Source of the DNA: Parietichytrium sp. I65-24A | Taxonomy: Eukaryota; Sar; Bigyra; Thraustochytrida; Thraustochytriidae | DNA: 64,000 nucleotides | Direction of reading: 5' to 3' | Assembly: GCA_012862575.1 (NCBI GenBank) | Contig: BLSF01000008.1 | Location: 558,001-622,000 of the forward strand | Shown: positions 19,416 through 30,275 of the stretch, in pieces | Layout of the letters: each line of letters begins with the position of its first letter | Position numbering within the stretch: the stretch's first letter is position 1 | Position numbers and translations under genes: made by a program | Notes under the pieces: generated by a model | Database searches by the model: none | Seen by the model: only the letters and a program-made list of their open reading frames with translations | Told to the model about the DNA's origin: nothing

Positions 19416-22400
19416 CTTGTTTGGCTCTCTTCTCGATTCGCAATGTGCTGCACGAAAGCACTCTTTCGAGACTGCTTGTGCTTTTGCTTGGGCGGATGAG
19501 TTTGGGATCTGAATCCACAGTCAATGTGCTTGGCTCAACAAATCAATCTCGTGCTCTTAAGCATCGGCCACGGGCTTTCTTCCTACTGTACTGAGTACCG
19601 TACTGCAAAACTCTGTCGAGCGTGGCCCAGAGCGCTGGCACAGTTGTGCACAGGTTGTTTCAACCATTTCACAGGAGCTGCGAACTTTGAAATGCTGAAA
19701 AAGAGCACCGTAAGTGTTGCCAAACATAGGTTCCAGTAGTGTGCCACAGATGAACAAAGCAACCTCCCTTAGGGAGCTTGGCTGTTTTCGCACAGGGTTG
19801 CTTCACTGTACGTCAGTCGGTACAGAAGGACAATTACCAAGGAACCTCTACTACCTTCTCAAAAACTACAACACCTGTGTTTGCAACGGAGATTCTCCTG
19901 CAGCTAGAAACGAAGCTTCTGGAGAGCCCGAGCTCGTTTAATTAATGTAGCTAGCCGAGAACCTTGGCTTTCTTTCTCCCTAGGCACATTTCCAGACAGG
20001 CTAGACCAGAGGAAAGTAAGGTTTGCAGTTCGTCGCAATGCGATAGGACCAGTTTTCGAGTAGGTTTCTGGCGTCTTTGGACTCTTTGGTTAGTGTGCCG
20101 ACCAACAGACACCTTGCATGCCCGATCCAGGAAGTGATGCTGACTGTTCCAAACTTCAACAGACACGCAGGTCACAGAGATGGACGGACGCGACTGGCAC
20201 TAGTACTGCCTGTGCCACTGCATTCATTGCGTTTACATTATTACCTTGGAGGTAACTTCAATTTAGCCAGCTGGTCTGTCGCGTTTACAAGTGAAAGATT
20301 CGCCGTGAATGACGAGACAAATTGCTTTATCGGCCGGTCTGTCAGGCCAGGTCCATGCGTTCTTGTCGATTGGGGCTACAAGGCGCGTTCGGAGATGAGT
20401 CAAAGACTCTTCCAGCCGACGGAAAAATTTGGGAGAGCCCGGGGCTTCCAGGGCGACAAAATCTATCTCCCTGTCACAACGCGACAAGATGACAGACAAC
20501 GTGTGCGCTGGTTTACATCGATTTCATGGAAAGGGCGAACTGAGCTCGATTCGATTGCACACTAATTAATACAGCAAGCAGCCTTCGGGGAACTCGTAGG
20601 TGGGTGTGGAAATCGACACAGTGCGCAGTGCCCAGTGCGATCTACGGCTAAGTGGTGCTAGCCAATACCGAGACGACCCCGCTCACTGTAACCCACCAAG
20701 CCCTCATTCTCGCACAGCCGGCACACTCACTACGCACTTCTTTCATACCTTTCGTATCATGATCAGAGAAAACGGAACGGAAAAAGTCTTGCAAGTAAGT
20801 CATGTTCTTCTTCTGCGAAATTAGTTGACCTTCATTCACCCACTACTGAGCACTGGGTGGAGCTTTGAGCTATTCCTAAAATGCCACTACTAAGCGCTGT
20901 GGCATGTAGTCATGAAAACCATTTTCGAGTGATCGTGTGAATCTTCCCTCTTCCCTCTCTCGGCATCAACGCAGAGAGCATCCTGGGTCCTCAACACTGC
21001 CGGCACACTCGGCGCCTTTCGCCTCGCTCATGCGTCATCCAGAGAATTCAGAGGACTCGTCAACCCCTTTTTTTGTCCAGGAGACGCCACCAGATCTCGA
21101 GTGAAACACCGCTTCTAGAGTATTTCAAGGGTTGTCAAGCTTGTTGTCACCCAAGTGTCCCTCTCTCGCTCGTACGGTACGGCAATAGTGCTAGCTAGCA
21201 CTCTCCGTCCAGCGCTAGCCGGATGACGCTTTCTTTCCCGCTTTCCCAGCCACTTAGCAGGCTGGTGATGGTACTGCTAATCTCTCCGCAGGCGAGTGAA
21301 GAAAAAGGAGGTCCGCTTTTAACGTTGATATCAATCAATGAAGGAATAACAGTTACTTCTGAATTCTGATGATCAAGCGAAATATAAACAGGCTGAGGTA
21401 GCACCAGAAGAATTTTACTTTCTTCGGGCCGTCTGGCTCGCAATCCAGAGCTCATAAAGTTCAGTATTTTGATTGAAAACTCAGAAGTCAGAATGGCCTT
21501 TCGATTCTTGATTCTTGACCATGTCGGATCCATTTCGTGGGGGGTGTGCGCTATACAAGAAAAAGTTACTTTCACGGTCTCCATGCATGTATGACATGTT
21601 TGGAGTAGTCGCACAAGTAAGCTGGAATGGGAGTCAAGGAAAGTACAGAGAATTCTTTTCTGAAATGATTGTGAAAGAAAATGCTTTTCGTAAGCTTTTG
21701 TGTGTCGAAATGTGCTGAGCGAGCAATGCATGCGCCATGCGAAAAAGAAAGTCAGCACATAAGGTTCGAACTGTTCACTGCTTTAAAGCAATCCCTTCGA
21801 GACAAGAGCATGAGACTATGGAGCATGTAAGTCGCCTGTCGCGAACCAACTCACTCGTTTTCGATATTGGGCATGGCAAGAATGGCAAGAACGATATGAG
21901 GTGAGACATAGCTCGACGTTTCGATGCGAGTCATGCCAACGTTGGCTCATTCGTATCGATTGCGATGTCGGAAGGCAAGACATTTCCGAGGGGCTCTTTG
22001 AGTCAGGAATCTCAAATATTCACGGCGCAAACCAGTTGTTCAACATCGAATCACGGAGATTCAAAAAGCGCCACCGCAGACTTCGCATTCACTCACCGCT
22101 CACAAGGATGATCAAAAAAAGTCCATTGATCAAGGGCAGGAGAGTCCATATCCCACTTGTCAAGTCCAGAAATCAAAACATGTCGATCTCGCTTCTTCTA
22201 AATAAAATACTGGATTCCGAATTTGGACACAGCGAACTTCTGAGCTCTTGCAAACCACTCTACTCGGAAGGTCCTGGCGATTGCATGTGTTTGCACGGTG
22301 CACGTGTTTTGGTGCGCCCTCCTCCCCCCGCTCCCCAGCAATCCATAGAAACACAGTTAGCACACCACTTTCACCTCCCCCTTGGTCTCTAATGCGCGAT

Positions 22401-24352
22401 AGCACATACTAACACTCCAGCAGTGAATCTCGCCAACTGCTACGGCTTGTCTTACCAGGCTCCTGTGATTTCCTAAGCTACTCTAAGCGCCAGAGGATAC
22501 ATTTTCAGGTAGATGCGCATAAGCATCCGTCATAGAGCACGTTCTGTGTCGCCAATTAGCCGAGGTATTAGTGTACATTCATTCACGGCAATTGCAGTCT
22601 GGACGGTGCAACTTGCGGAGCTGGCGAAGGGCTATTAGTGTTTATTAGGAGATTAGTGGTTGGGGGGAGAAAGTATCATGAGTAGAAAGAGCTTTGTGCT
22701 TTATGAGCGCAAGTTCGGAGGTACTCACAGTCAGTACTCAGTACTACAGTTATCTTTGAATGTTGAAAGTAATTTCGATCTGTGGAATGGCTGGCCTGTG
22801 CCGTGAATCATCAATTTCACTTAGCAGGATTTCTTTATTCACCGATAGACTCGTACCGTCGCTCTTGCTGGTTGTGAGCGGGGGAGGCAAGAAGTGGCGA
22901 GGGCGCAGAATGGGTGGATGCTGGCGTTCTCCTTACGAAAGCGGGGTGCAAGGCTGCACCCATGCCCTCCTCCGCACGGTGCAAGTGAAAGTCACATCCA
23001 CTTTCATTTCACGTTACCATGGTACCGTCTTGCGAATCCCGAGTTGGTGTTCTAGAAATGCTAAACTAGTTCGATGGAATGTTTTGATTCTCAAGAAAAC
23101 GATTGAGATGGATCGGCAGTGAGTGTTGACTGACTGTGAATGCACAATGAAGTGGTGAATTTTTGTTTTTTGAAAAGGTCTGCGCAGCGACAGTACTAGT
23201 ACTGAGTACTCCCCCTGTGAGATAGACTTCCTTCAGATCACTCGTGAAGCGCTCCTTCGTGAGCGAGATGTAGATGTACAAGAAGTAACAAATCGAGAAG
23301 CGGCACAAGCAAAGCGAAGCAAGGAAAGGAGAAATTGAAGATGCATTATCGTTGCAAAAGAATGTACAGTGCTAATTGTGTTAGGTTGGTCGTGAGCACA
23401 TTTCCAACATTAACTCTAGCCAATCGCATATATTCAATTTACAGACCATTCCAATTGTTTTTTTACATCTTCTGTATTACAATGGAGTGAACAAGATGAT
23501 GTTGTCTCCATCCTTCGCGCGTCAGGTTGTGACATGGAAAGGTAAGCCTTGGCCTTGCCTGGCGTAGAGTACAGGGGCATAGGAATTTGCGAAACTGTCC
23601 TATGTACTAATAGCATCAAGCTCGCTAGTGCCCTAGAATCATGGTGACACGCTCACACACACTTCGAAAGCTCAGACAGACCTTTCGCAATAATTGGTGT
23701 GAGTGACCGATGAACCGGAATATTTTTCGAGTCGCGGGTGTGTGTCCGTCCGTGTACGAGTTTCTTCTCTTGTGTAGTGGACCCAGTTCTCACAAGGCCT
23801 ACAGAGATCAGAGTAACCGTGCCAGGAAAGGGGTCTAGACCACGCTACGCGGAACAAAGGGGTGTGCACCGGTTGTAAGTGGGACAAGGAACTTGCACTT
23901 GTAATAAAATGGCTTTGACTGTGAGATTCAAATTGGAGAATCTTCTGTCGCCTCTCAAGCACGAGACAATTGCTTTGCATGACTACTGATATTTTTAAGG
24001 CGAGCTATTTTATCGTGACCAAGGTCTTGTCGACATGCTGGGATGCGCGTGGTGACTGTCGTAGCGGTCGGTCACTGCCACTTAGAACAGGAGTTCAATA
24101 AATAGTGTGTACTTTTGATCAGAGAATTGTAATAGCAAATGAGAAAGCGGAAAGTACAAACGCTCATAAAAACAGACGAACAGCTCAGAGGTACCCTACA
24201 ACTACTCAATCAGAAAGTAACATATCATTAGTTGTGATGTGTGCCTTGCTTAGGTAGATGGGTGAGGTCGGTGTCTGCCTCGGCAAACACCAAACCCGTC
24301 TGGAGGCCGACACGAAGAATCGGATTTGCGATACCTTTGCTCAGCAACAACC
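19416..24352. other. 4.9-kb region between nuclease and nucleotidase pairs, no gene recognised
   Basis: The largest gene-free stretch in the window. Its open frames (up to about 190 codons, for example 20077-20565 +, 21195-21758 -, 21901-22392 +) have no recognisable domain and uneven composition, and I do not call them genes. Both ends are 5' regions: paralog B nuclease is transcribed leftwards and nucleotidase 1 rightwards, so regulatory DNA of both must lie here. GTAC-rich palindromic motifs occur at about 19590-19606, 22721-22746 and 23191-23208. A non-coding RNA or a multi-exon gene with very short exons cannot be excluded. Confidence 0.6.
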
Positions 24353-26374
24353 ATGAAGACCGTCCTTGCATCTGCCGCCCTCGTCGCAGTGGCTCAGGCT
24401 GTTGACTTTGAGGTCCTGCACATCAACGACTTTCATGCCAAGGTCGATGGTCTGAACAAGTACGCCTCGACCTGCGATCCATCGAGTGACTATTGCGACG
24501 GTGGATGGCTCCGCCTCTTCACTGCTGCCAAGAAGTATGTTGCGGCTAGCGACAAGAAGATCATTTTCGTCGATGCAGGAGACGAGTTCATGGGAACCAT
24601 TTGGGACACCTTCTACAAAGGTGCCGAATCGGCACGATTCTTGAACAAGCTCTGTGCTCCAGCAGCAGAGGGAGGTGCTGGCTTTCATGCTTGCATTACC
24701 ACCTACGGAAACCATGAGTTTGACTACGACTACAAAACCCTCGCGGCCTACGCCAACAATCTCACGAACGTTCACTACATTTCCACCAACGTCGTTGACA
24801 GCTGCACCTCCGGAGAGTATGGCGCCGGTGTCACTAAGACCCTTGCTGAAACCGTCAAGAAGTCTGTGAACATTGACATCGATGGCACCAATGTCACCTT
24901 CATGGGGTACACCACTCCGGACACCGTTGCTCTCTCCAGCCCATTGGCATGCATGACCTTCGCGGACGAGGTAACTGCTCTCACCGAACACATGGCGACT
25001 GTTACTGATTCCAACATCTTCGTCGCCGTCGCGCACAGTGGGTACGCCAAGGACCAGGAAATTGCAGCGGCTCTTTCAGGAATTGATATCATCATTGGGG
25101 CCCACTCCCACTCCTTCCTGTACACCGGAACGGCGCCATTTCCCGCAGTTGCACCAGAGACTCTTGACGCAAAGAGATCCGCTGACACTCCAGAAGGCGC
25201 GTACCCAACTATGGTTGGCAATGTTCCTGTCTTTCAGGCGTTCTGGGGTGGCCGATACATGGGTCACTTCACGGCTTCTTTCAACGCTACGGGTGACTTG
25301 ACTGATATCTCCGGAAACCCAATCATTTTGGCCCAAAATGGCACCAAGCCATTTGGACAGGATAAAGAAGGCGAGACCTTTGAGTATGACGAAGAGGCAC
25401 TCAAGATCTACAACGAGCTTGAGGCTTCAGTGACTGCATTCGGCGCGGAAGTCATCGGAGCGACTGAAAGTTTTTTGTTCGCAGGTAAAGTTGGGCGCAA
25501 GGGCGAGAGCAACTTTGCTGACTATGTCTGCGATAAGATGATTTCTTCATTCAACAATGACACATCATTTGTGAGCAAATACGGCAAGGTGGACTTTGCA
25601 CTCATGAACGCTGGTGGCTTGCGCGAAGAAATTCCAGTTGGAGATATCAAGGTCATGAATGTATACGCAGTTTTTCCTTTCGGAAACAGTATTTCTTTGA
25701 AGAAGGTCAAGGCAAGCGACATCTACTTGGCCTTGGAACACGGTCTGGAAGGTTTTACCTACGACACCACTGATCCAGCTGGAAAGTTCCCGCAAGTTGG
25801 AGGGTTCAAGTTCCAGTGGAACTCCAGCGCGCCTTCTTCTTGCTCAGCAAAAACTTGCATCGACGGCGTTATCCCAACTCGCGTGCAGAACGTCACCGTT
25901 AACGGCGTGCAGCTGGACTTTGACAGCGAAACCGAATACAACCTGATGACCAACAACTATTTGGCAGCCGGAGGTGACGGCTACACTATTCTGAAGAACG
26001 CGGAGACTGTGCTAGACACCGGAAGAATTCTCGCCGCGTTCGTGGCTGATATGATCAAAGCCGATGGTAAAATCAGCCCAAAGACTGACTGCCGTAACTA
26101 CGATGTAGAGACAGGCTGCGTTGATCTTTTCACCAACGCGCCAACCGCAGCACCAACCAAATCACCAATTTCAGTCAATGTTACTACTGTTGCACCAACA
26201 GCTTCAAATGAAACAGTCACAGAAGAAACTGAAGAGGCGAGCCGCGGGGTGATGATTGCTGTTTCTCTTGCTGCCGTCATTGGATTTGCTGTCCTCGGCG
26301 GGGCTGTATACGCTTTGTCCTCGAAGCTCTGCAAGAAGCCTGAGGAGGATGCTATTGTTTCCGACAAGGTTTAA
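24353..26374 (+). CDS. Ecto-5'-nucleotidase, paralog 1, C-terminal membrane anchor
   Basis: 673-aa 5'-nucleotidase (UshA/NT5E family) expected to dephosphorylate extracellular nucleotides to nucleosides and phosphate. A signal peptide (1-16) leads into the calcineurin-like metallophosphatase domain: D-F-H with D26 and H28, DAGD at 74-77, GNHEFD at 119-124, and G-A-H-S-H near 246-250. The substrate-binding 5'-nucleotidase C-terminal domain follows, with N-A-G-G-L-R (the Arg binds substrate phosphate in the family) and an A-G-G-D-G-Y loop. A Thr/Pro-rich stalk then leads to one transmembrane helix at about 633-655 and a short Lys-rich tail. The anchor is a helix, not the GPI signal of animal CD73. 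I start at the second in-frame ATG (24353), because the first, at 24326, would place nine residues before a good signal peptide. Tandem with paralog 2. Confidence 0.94.
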   Translation: MKTVLASAALVAVAQAVDFEVLHINDFHAKVDGLNKYASTCDPSSDYCDGGWLRLFTAAKKYVAASDKKIIFVDAGDEFMGTIWDTFYKGAESARFLNKLCAPAAEGGAGFHACITTYGNHEFDYDYKTLAAYANNLTNVHYISTNVVDSCTSGEYGAGVTKTLAETVKKSVNIDIDGTNVTFMGYTTPDTVALSSPLACMTFADEVTALTEHMATVTDSNIFVAVAHSGYAKDQEIAAALSGIDIIIGAHSHSFLYTGTAPFPAVAPETLDAKRSADTPEGAYPTMVGNVPVFQAFWGGRYMGHFTASFNATGDLTDISGNPIILAQNGTKPFGQDKEGETFEYDEEALKIYNELEASVTAFGAEVIGATESFLFAGKVGRKGESNFADYVCDKMISSFNNDTSFVSKYGKVDFALMNAGGLREEIPVGDIKVMNVYAVFPFGNSISLKKVKASDIYLALEHGLEGFTYDTTDPAGKFPQVGGFKFQWNSSAPSSCSAKTCIDGVIPTRVQNVTVNGVQLDFDSETEYNLMTNNYLAAGGDGYTILKNAETVLDTGRILAAFVADMIKADGKISPKTDCRNYDVETGCVDLFTNAPTAAPTKSPISVNVTTVAPTASNETVTEETEEASRGVMIAVSLAAVIGFAVLGGAVYALSSKLCKKPEEDAIVSDKV

Positions 26375-27947
26375 AAATATACCTTGAGAAAAAGTGCTTG
26401 CTCGAGCGTGTCCACAGATGTTGATGGCCGTTTCGTTTGTGTTTGTGTTCGTCCATAGAGTGTTTTTCACGCCCAGAGTAAAAAGCGACACCCATATAAT
26501 ATCAAAAAATCTATGTTTTCGCTGTCAGTGTGAGAAAGTTTTTGACAGTTTGTTGGCTTTTTTCAGAACCAGTAAAGGAAACAAACCATCACTTCGAGCA
26601 AAATTTAGAGTACTTCTTCTGTTTGTGCCAAGCCATCAGGTCAGGTACGTCTCGATCGGCAGGTTTCTGCGACAGTCAAGTTATCGTTTCTTTCCTCCCC
26701 GGGAGAATTAATCGCCATAGTCTTTAAGTTAAAGAGTGTATTACGACAGCCGAAGAAAATGCCCTCGTTCCTCATCCCACTATGGCAGAGGTTACAGCTG
26801 CTCACTGTCGTTCGCCTCCGCTGCAACTGCTCGTTCTTCCCACCGCCTCCTTGAGAGCATAGTGTGACTAGCAAGCATCCAACAACACATTTACTTTCCT
26901 CCTTTTCACAGCTAGAGCCAGGCCCGAATCTGCGCTATTCCGGCCATCGCAGCTCCGGCCCCGGAATGTCCACTTCACACTTTCGAACCCATTTTCCGCC
27001 TCGTGCAGCGGGCACATCGTCGCAAATCGTCGCCATCGATCCGAGTCGCATCATCGCATAACGACTTGGGATAGGCGTTAAAACCATCTGAGCACAGCCC
27101 CACTCAGGCTCGCCACCGAGTTGAGAAAGTACTCAATCAGTACACTAAGTATTCGGTACCACCAGTACACACCAGCGCGTGATGTTGGCAAAGCGAGAAG
27201 CTACGCGCTCTCGTAGACTTCAGGTCGCCTATCGCTGGCCACCTTGGGCGCACTGGGCCCAACTGGTGCCGAGAATTTGGCAATAACTGATATTGACGGC
27301 TCTGCTGGGCTAAGAGTGCCTGGCACTCGGCGAGGAGACTGCCTTCCAGCGGCACAGAAGTTCTTTTCAGATGTTGACCGCACGTGGCTTGGCTCTTTTC
27401 GTGAAGTCGCTATTGATTGGCAAGCAATTACCCATGTAATTATCGCAACGCCCACTTCAACTATTTGTTGCTGTTGTTGCATGGTTGCTGTTGCGCAAGC
27501 TTTGCTAGAGTCGTGTGATTCGCCGTCATGGGTTTTTTCATGAACAATGCGGCAAAGTAGAGCAGAACATTCACGGTCTCGCCCACTCTGCCCAAAAAGC
27601 AGTTATTGGGAAATGTGGAATTTGAGGTAAAGTTGGCAGGGGCGAGTGATGGCGAGTGGCGAAGATGCAAATAGTTTGGGGAGATTCGAGGAGTGAGTGA
27701 TAGTGAGTGCACGAGTAAGTTGTGGTGCACGACGACGAAAGTACTGGCAAATGTTGTTGGCCTAAATACTCTTAAACGTCCCAGTAGCGCGAGCCGCGCG
27801 AGCTTTGTTGGTGTATGTTTGCATAGAGCATTGGCATTGCAGCTCGACGAAGGTAAAATACAGGTAGAGTAGACTCTGAGTCTGCACAAGAGATCGAGTG
27901 CCGAAAGCAGTTCCCAATTACAGAAGAGACACGGAGAGCACGCAAAG
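26375..27947. other. Intergenic between nucleotidase paralogs
   Basis: No recognisable gene. It contains the 3' UTR of nucleotidase 1 and the promoter of nucleotidase 2. A GTAC-rich stretch lies at about 27128-27173. Confidence 0.6.
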
Positions 27948-29963
27948 ATGAAGTCTGTCTTAGCTGCATGCGGCTTGATCGCCGCAGCTCATGCCCTCGA
28001 GTTTGAGGTCGTTCATATCAATGACTTCCACGCCAAGGTGCAGGGGCTCACGAGCTTGAGTTCTGACTGCAGCAACGTCACCACCGGACTCTGTGATGGA
28101 GGTTGGCCAAAGGTGTTTTCTGCAGCGAAGCAAATTGTCAAGGATGCTGGCGACCGCAAAGTCATCTTCGTGGACGCCGGGGATCAGTTCATGGGATCTG
28201 CTTGGGACACGATCTACAAAGGCCAGCAGACCGTGAGGTTCCTCAACAAGCTCTGTGCTCCGGCTGAAGAAGGCGGTGCAGGATTCCATGCGTGCGTCTC
28301 TACCTTCGGAAATCACGAGTTTGACTACCCTTACGAGACGCTCGTGAACTACACCTCCAAGCTCACCAACATCAAGATGCTCTCTTCAAATATCAACGAC
28401 GGATGTGAAACCGGAGCTTTGAAAGCAACATACAGCAACTCTACCGTGATCGATGTTGATGGCACCAAAGTGGCGTTCGTGGCCTACACCACTCCAGATA
28501 CCGCTATCATTTCCAGCCCGGCAAATTGCATTACGTTCACTGAGGAAGTTACCGCAATCAACGCGGAGATTGCGAAACTGAAGGCACAAGAAGACCCTGC
28601 CTCTGTTTTCATCGCAATTGCTCACAGCGGCTACTCGCGTGATCAGGAAATTGCCGAAGCGGTTTCAGATGTGGACATCATCATTGGTGCCCACAGCCAT
28701 ACTTTTCTTTGGGACACGGACACCATGGGCAGCCTACCAACGCTCTCGGGCTATAACACTACCGATGCAAAAAGTTTGCTGGGCAAGTATGCTACTGTGA
28801 AGAATGATATCCCAATCTTTCAATCCTTTTGGGCTGGCAGGTACATGGGTCATTTCACCACTGAATTCTCGGAGGATGGAATTCTCACCAGCTACAAACC
28901 TCAGCAGATCTTGGTCGGGAGCAACATCAGTGGTACAAATACGCAGGAAAAGTACAGATACGAGCTTGATGAGACTGCCATGGAGATCATCAATGAATTG
29001 CAACCCGCAGTGATTGCGTTCTCTAGCAAGGTTCTCGGCTCTTCTCAGGTTCTCCTGAGCACTGGCTCGACACAGGAGACTAACATGGGTAACTTCATTT
29101 GCGACTCCCTGATTGAGAGCCTCAAGAATTCCGACAACTTCGTCAGCTCTTTTGGTCTGGTTGATGGCTGCATCATGAATTCCGGAGGCATTCGATCAAA
29201 TATCGCCCCCGGAGAAGTCACCGTTGGAAACGTGGTGGCAACACTTCCATTTGGAAACGTTGTCTCCGTGATGGAGCTCACTGCGAAACAGCTTTACCTC
29301 ACCCTCGAGCACGGTCTCTACAGGGCCGGCTCCGGAGCCGGTGAGTTCCCACAGATTGGAGGCTTCACCGTAGAGTACAACTCCTCTGTGGCTTCGGTAT
29401 GCAATGGCTCAGGGTGCCTGAGTGGTGAATTCGAAGGCACCAATAGGACAAAGGCAATCTACGTCAACGGCGAACTGGTTGCGTTTAACAGCACGAAGAC
29501 CTTCAAAGTCGTCACCAACGACTATTTGACTCGCGCAGGCGATAGCTACTTCGTCATGCAGAGCGGGAAAACTCTTCTTGCAACAGGAGAGGTTCTTGAC
29601 GTTGTTATTCAAGATGCATTTAAGGCTGCTGGGTCCACTGGCGTGACCGCTAAAGTTGATGGCCGCCTCAAGGATCTCGCCGGTGAAGTTTCTGATGATG
29701 ATGATGATGATGGTGGTGATGAAGGTGGTGATGATGGTGGTGATGATGGTGATGATGATAGCACTGGCGATAACGGCGGCACTGGTGCTACCGATGGCTC
29801 TGCAGAGGAAGACTCCCTTAGCACTGGCGCGCTGGTCGGTATTTCATTGGGTGCAGTCCTTGGATTTGCCGTTTTAGTTGGCGTAGCAGTTGCTGTGAGT
29901 AAAAAGGCTTCTGCGCCGCGGGAGGATGAGCAGAAAGACGCTGTCCAATTCCCTAACCTTTGA
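27948..29963 (+). CDS. Ecto-5'-nucleotidase, paralog 2, Asp-rich stalk and membrane anchor
   Basis: 671-aa paralog of the upstream nucleotidase with the same order of parts. Signal peptide (1-16), metallophosphatase domain with I-N-D-F-H-A-K, DAGDQ, GNHEFD and G-A-H-S-H, then the C-terminal domain with N-S-G-G-I-R and a T-R-A-G-D-S-Y loop. The stalk differs sharply from paralog 1: residues about 580-610 are almost all Asp and Gly, followed by a Gly/Thr/Ser stretch. One transmembrane helix (about 628-650) and a charged cytosolic tail end the protein. Catalytic residues are intact. It should act at the cell surface or in the secretory/endocytic lumen on nucleotides released by the neighbouring nucleases. 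The start is the ATG opening the signal peptide. No introns. Confidence 0.94.
   Translation: MKSVLAACGLIAAAHALEFEVVHINDFHAKVQGLTSLSSDCSNVTTGLCDGGWPKVFSAAKQIVKDAGDRKVIFVDAGDQFMGSAWDTIYKGQQTVRFLNKLCAPAEEGGAGFHACVSTFGNHEFDYPYETLVNYTSKLTNIKMLSSNINDGCETGALKATYSNSTVIDVDGTKVAFVAYTTPDTAIISSPANCITFTEEVTAINAEIAKLKAQEDPASVFIAIAHSGYSRDQEIAEAVSDVDIIIGAHSHTFLWDTDTMGSLPTLSGYNTTDAKSLLGKYATVKNDIPIFQSFWAGRYMGHFTTEFSEDGILTSYKPQQILVGSNISGTNTQEKYRYELDETAMEIINELQPAVIAFSSKVLGSSQVLLSTGSTQETNMGNFICDSLIESLKNSDNFVSSFGLVDGCIMNSGGIRSNIAPGEVTVGNVVATLPFGNVVSVMELTAKQLYLTLEHGLYRAGSGAGEFPQIGGFTVEYNSSVASVCNGSGCLSGEFEGTNRTKAIYVNGELVAFNSTKTFKVVTNDYLTRAGDSYFVMQSGKTLLATGEVLDVVIQDAFKAAGSTGVTAKVDGRLKDLAGEVSDDDDDDGGDEGGDDGGDDGDDDSTGDNGGTGATDGSAEEDSLSTGALVGISLGAVLGFAVLVGVAVAVSKKASAPREDEQKDAVQFPNL
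29693..29766 (+). repeat. GAT/GGT trinucleotide-rich coding tract
   Basis: Imperfect GAT-GGT repeats encoding the Asp/Gly stalk of nucleotidase paralog 2. Likely to vary in length by slippage. Confidence 0.9.
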
Positions 29964-30275
29964 AAAGATCGGTTCTAACTGTCATTTGCAAGCTACCTTT
30001 TCACAAATCCTTTCTGAAAAAAATTACAAATGATGTTCACAATTCAAAAATGTTGTCTCTTTAAACTTGAAATGGTGAATTTACTGTTAATCCGCGCTTC
30101 AGAAGCATAACAACGACATTCTTCCTACAGTAAAATGGGAGAGACATATTTGAAAAGATTAGAACATAGTTCTGTTGGCCTCTTTAATCATGAATGAATA
30201 CGAAACGTGGCAGACTCGCTCATGCTGATGGATGTACAAAGAGTGAATAGCGTTTTAGTTTCATGCAAGAAGTGT
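29964..30275. other. Short convergent intergenic region
   Basis: Lies between the stop codons of nucleotidase 2 (+) and the amine oxidase (-). AT-rich, no gene seen. Confidence 0.6.

Noticed and set aside
19524-24326. Open frames at 20077-20565, 21195-21758 and 21901-22392 as genes
   Set aside because: No recognisable domain, mixed composition and overlap by frames on the opposite strand. Length is within chance for this base composition.
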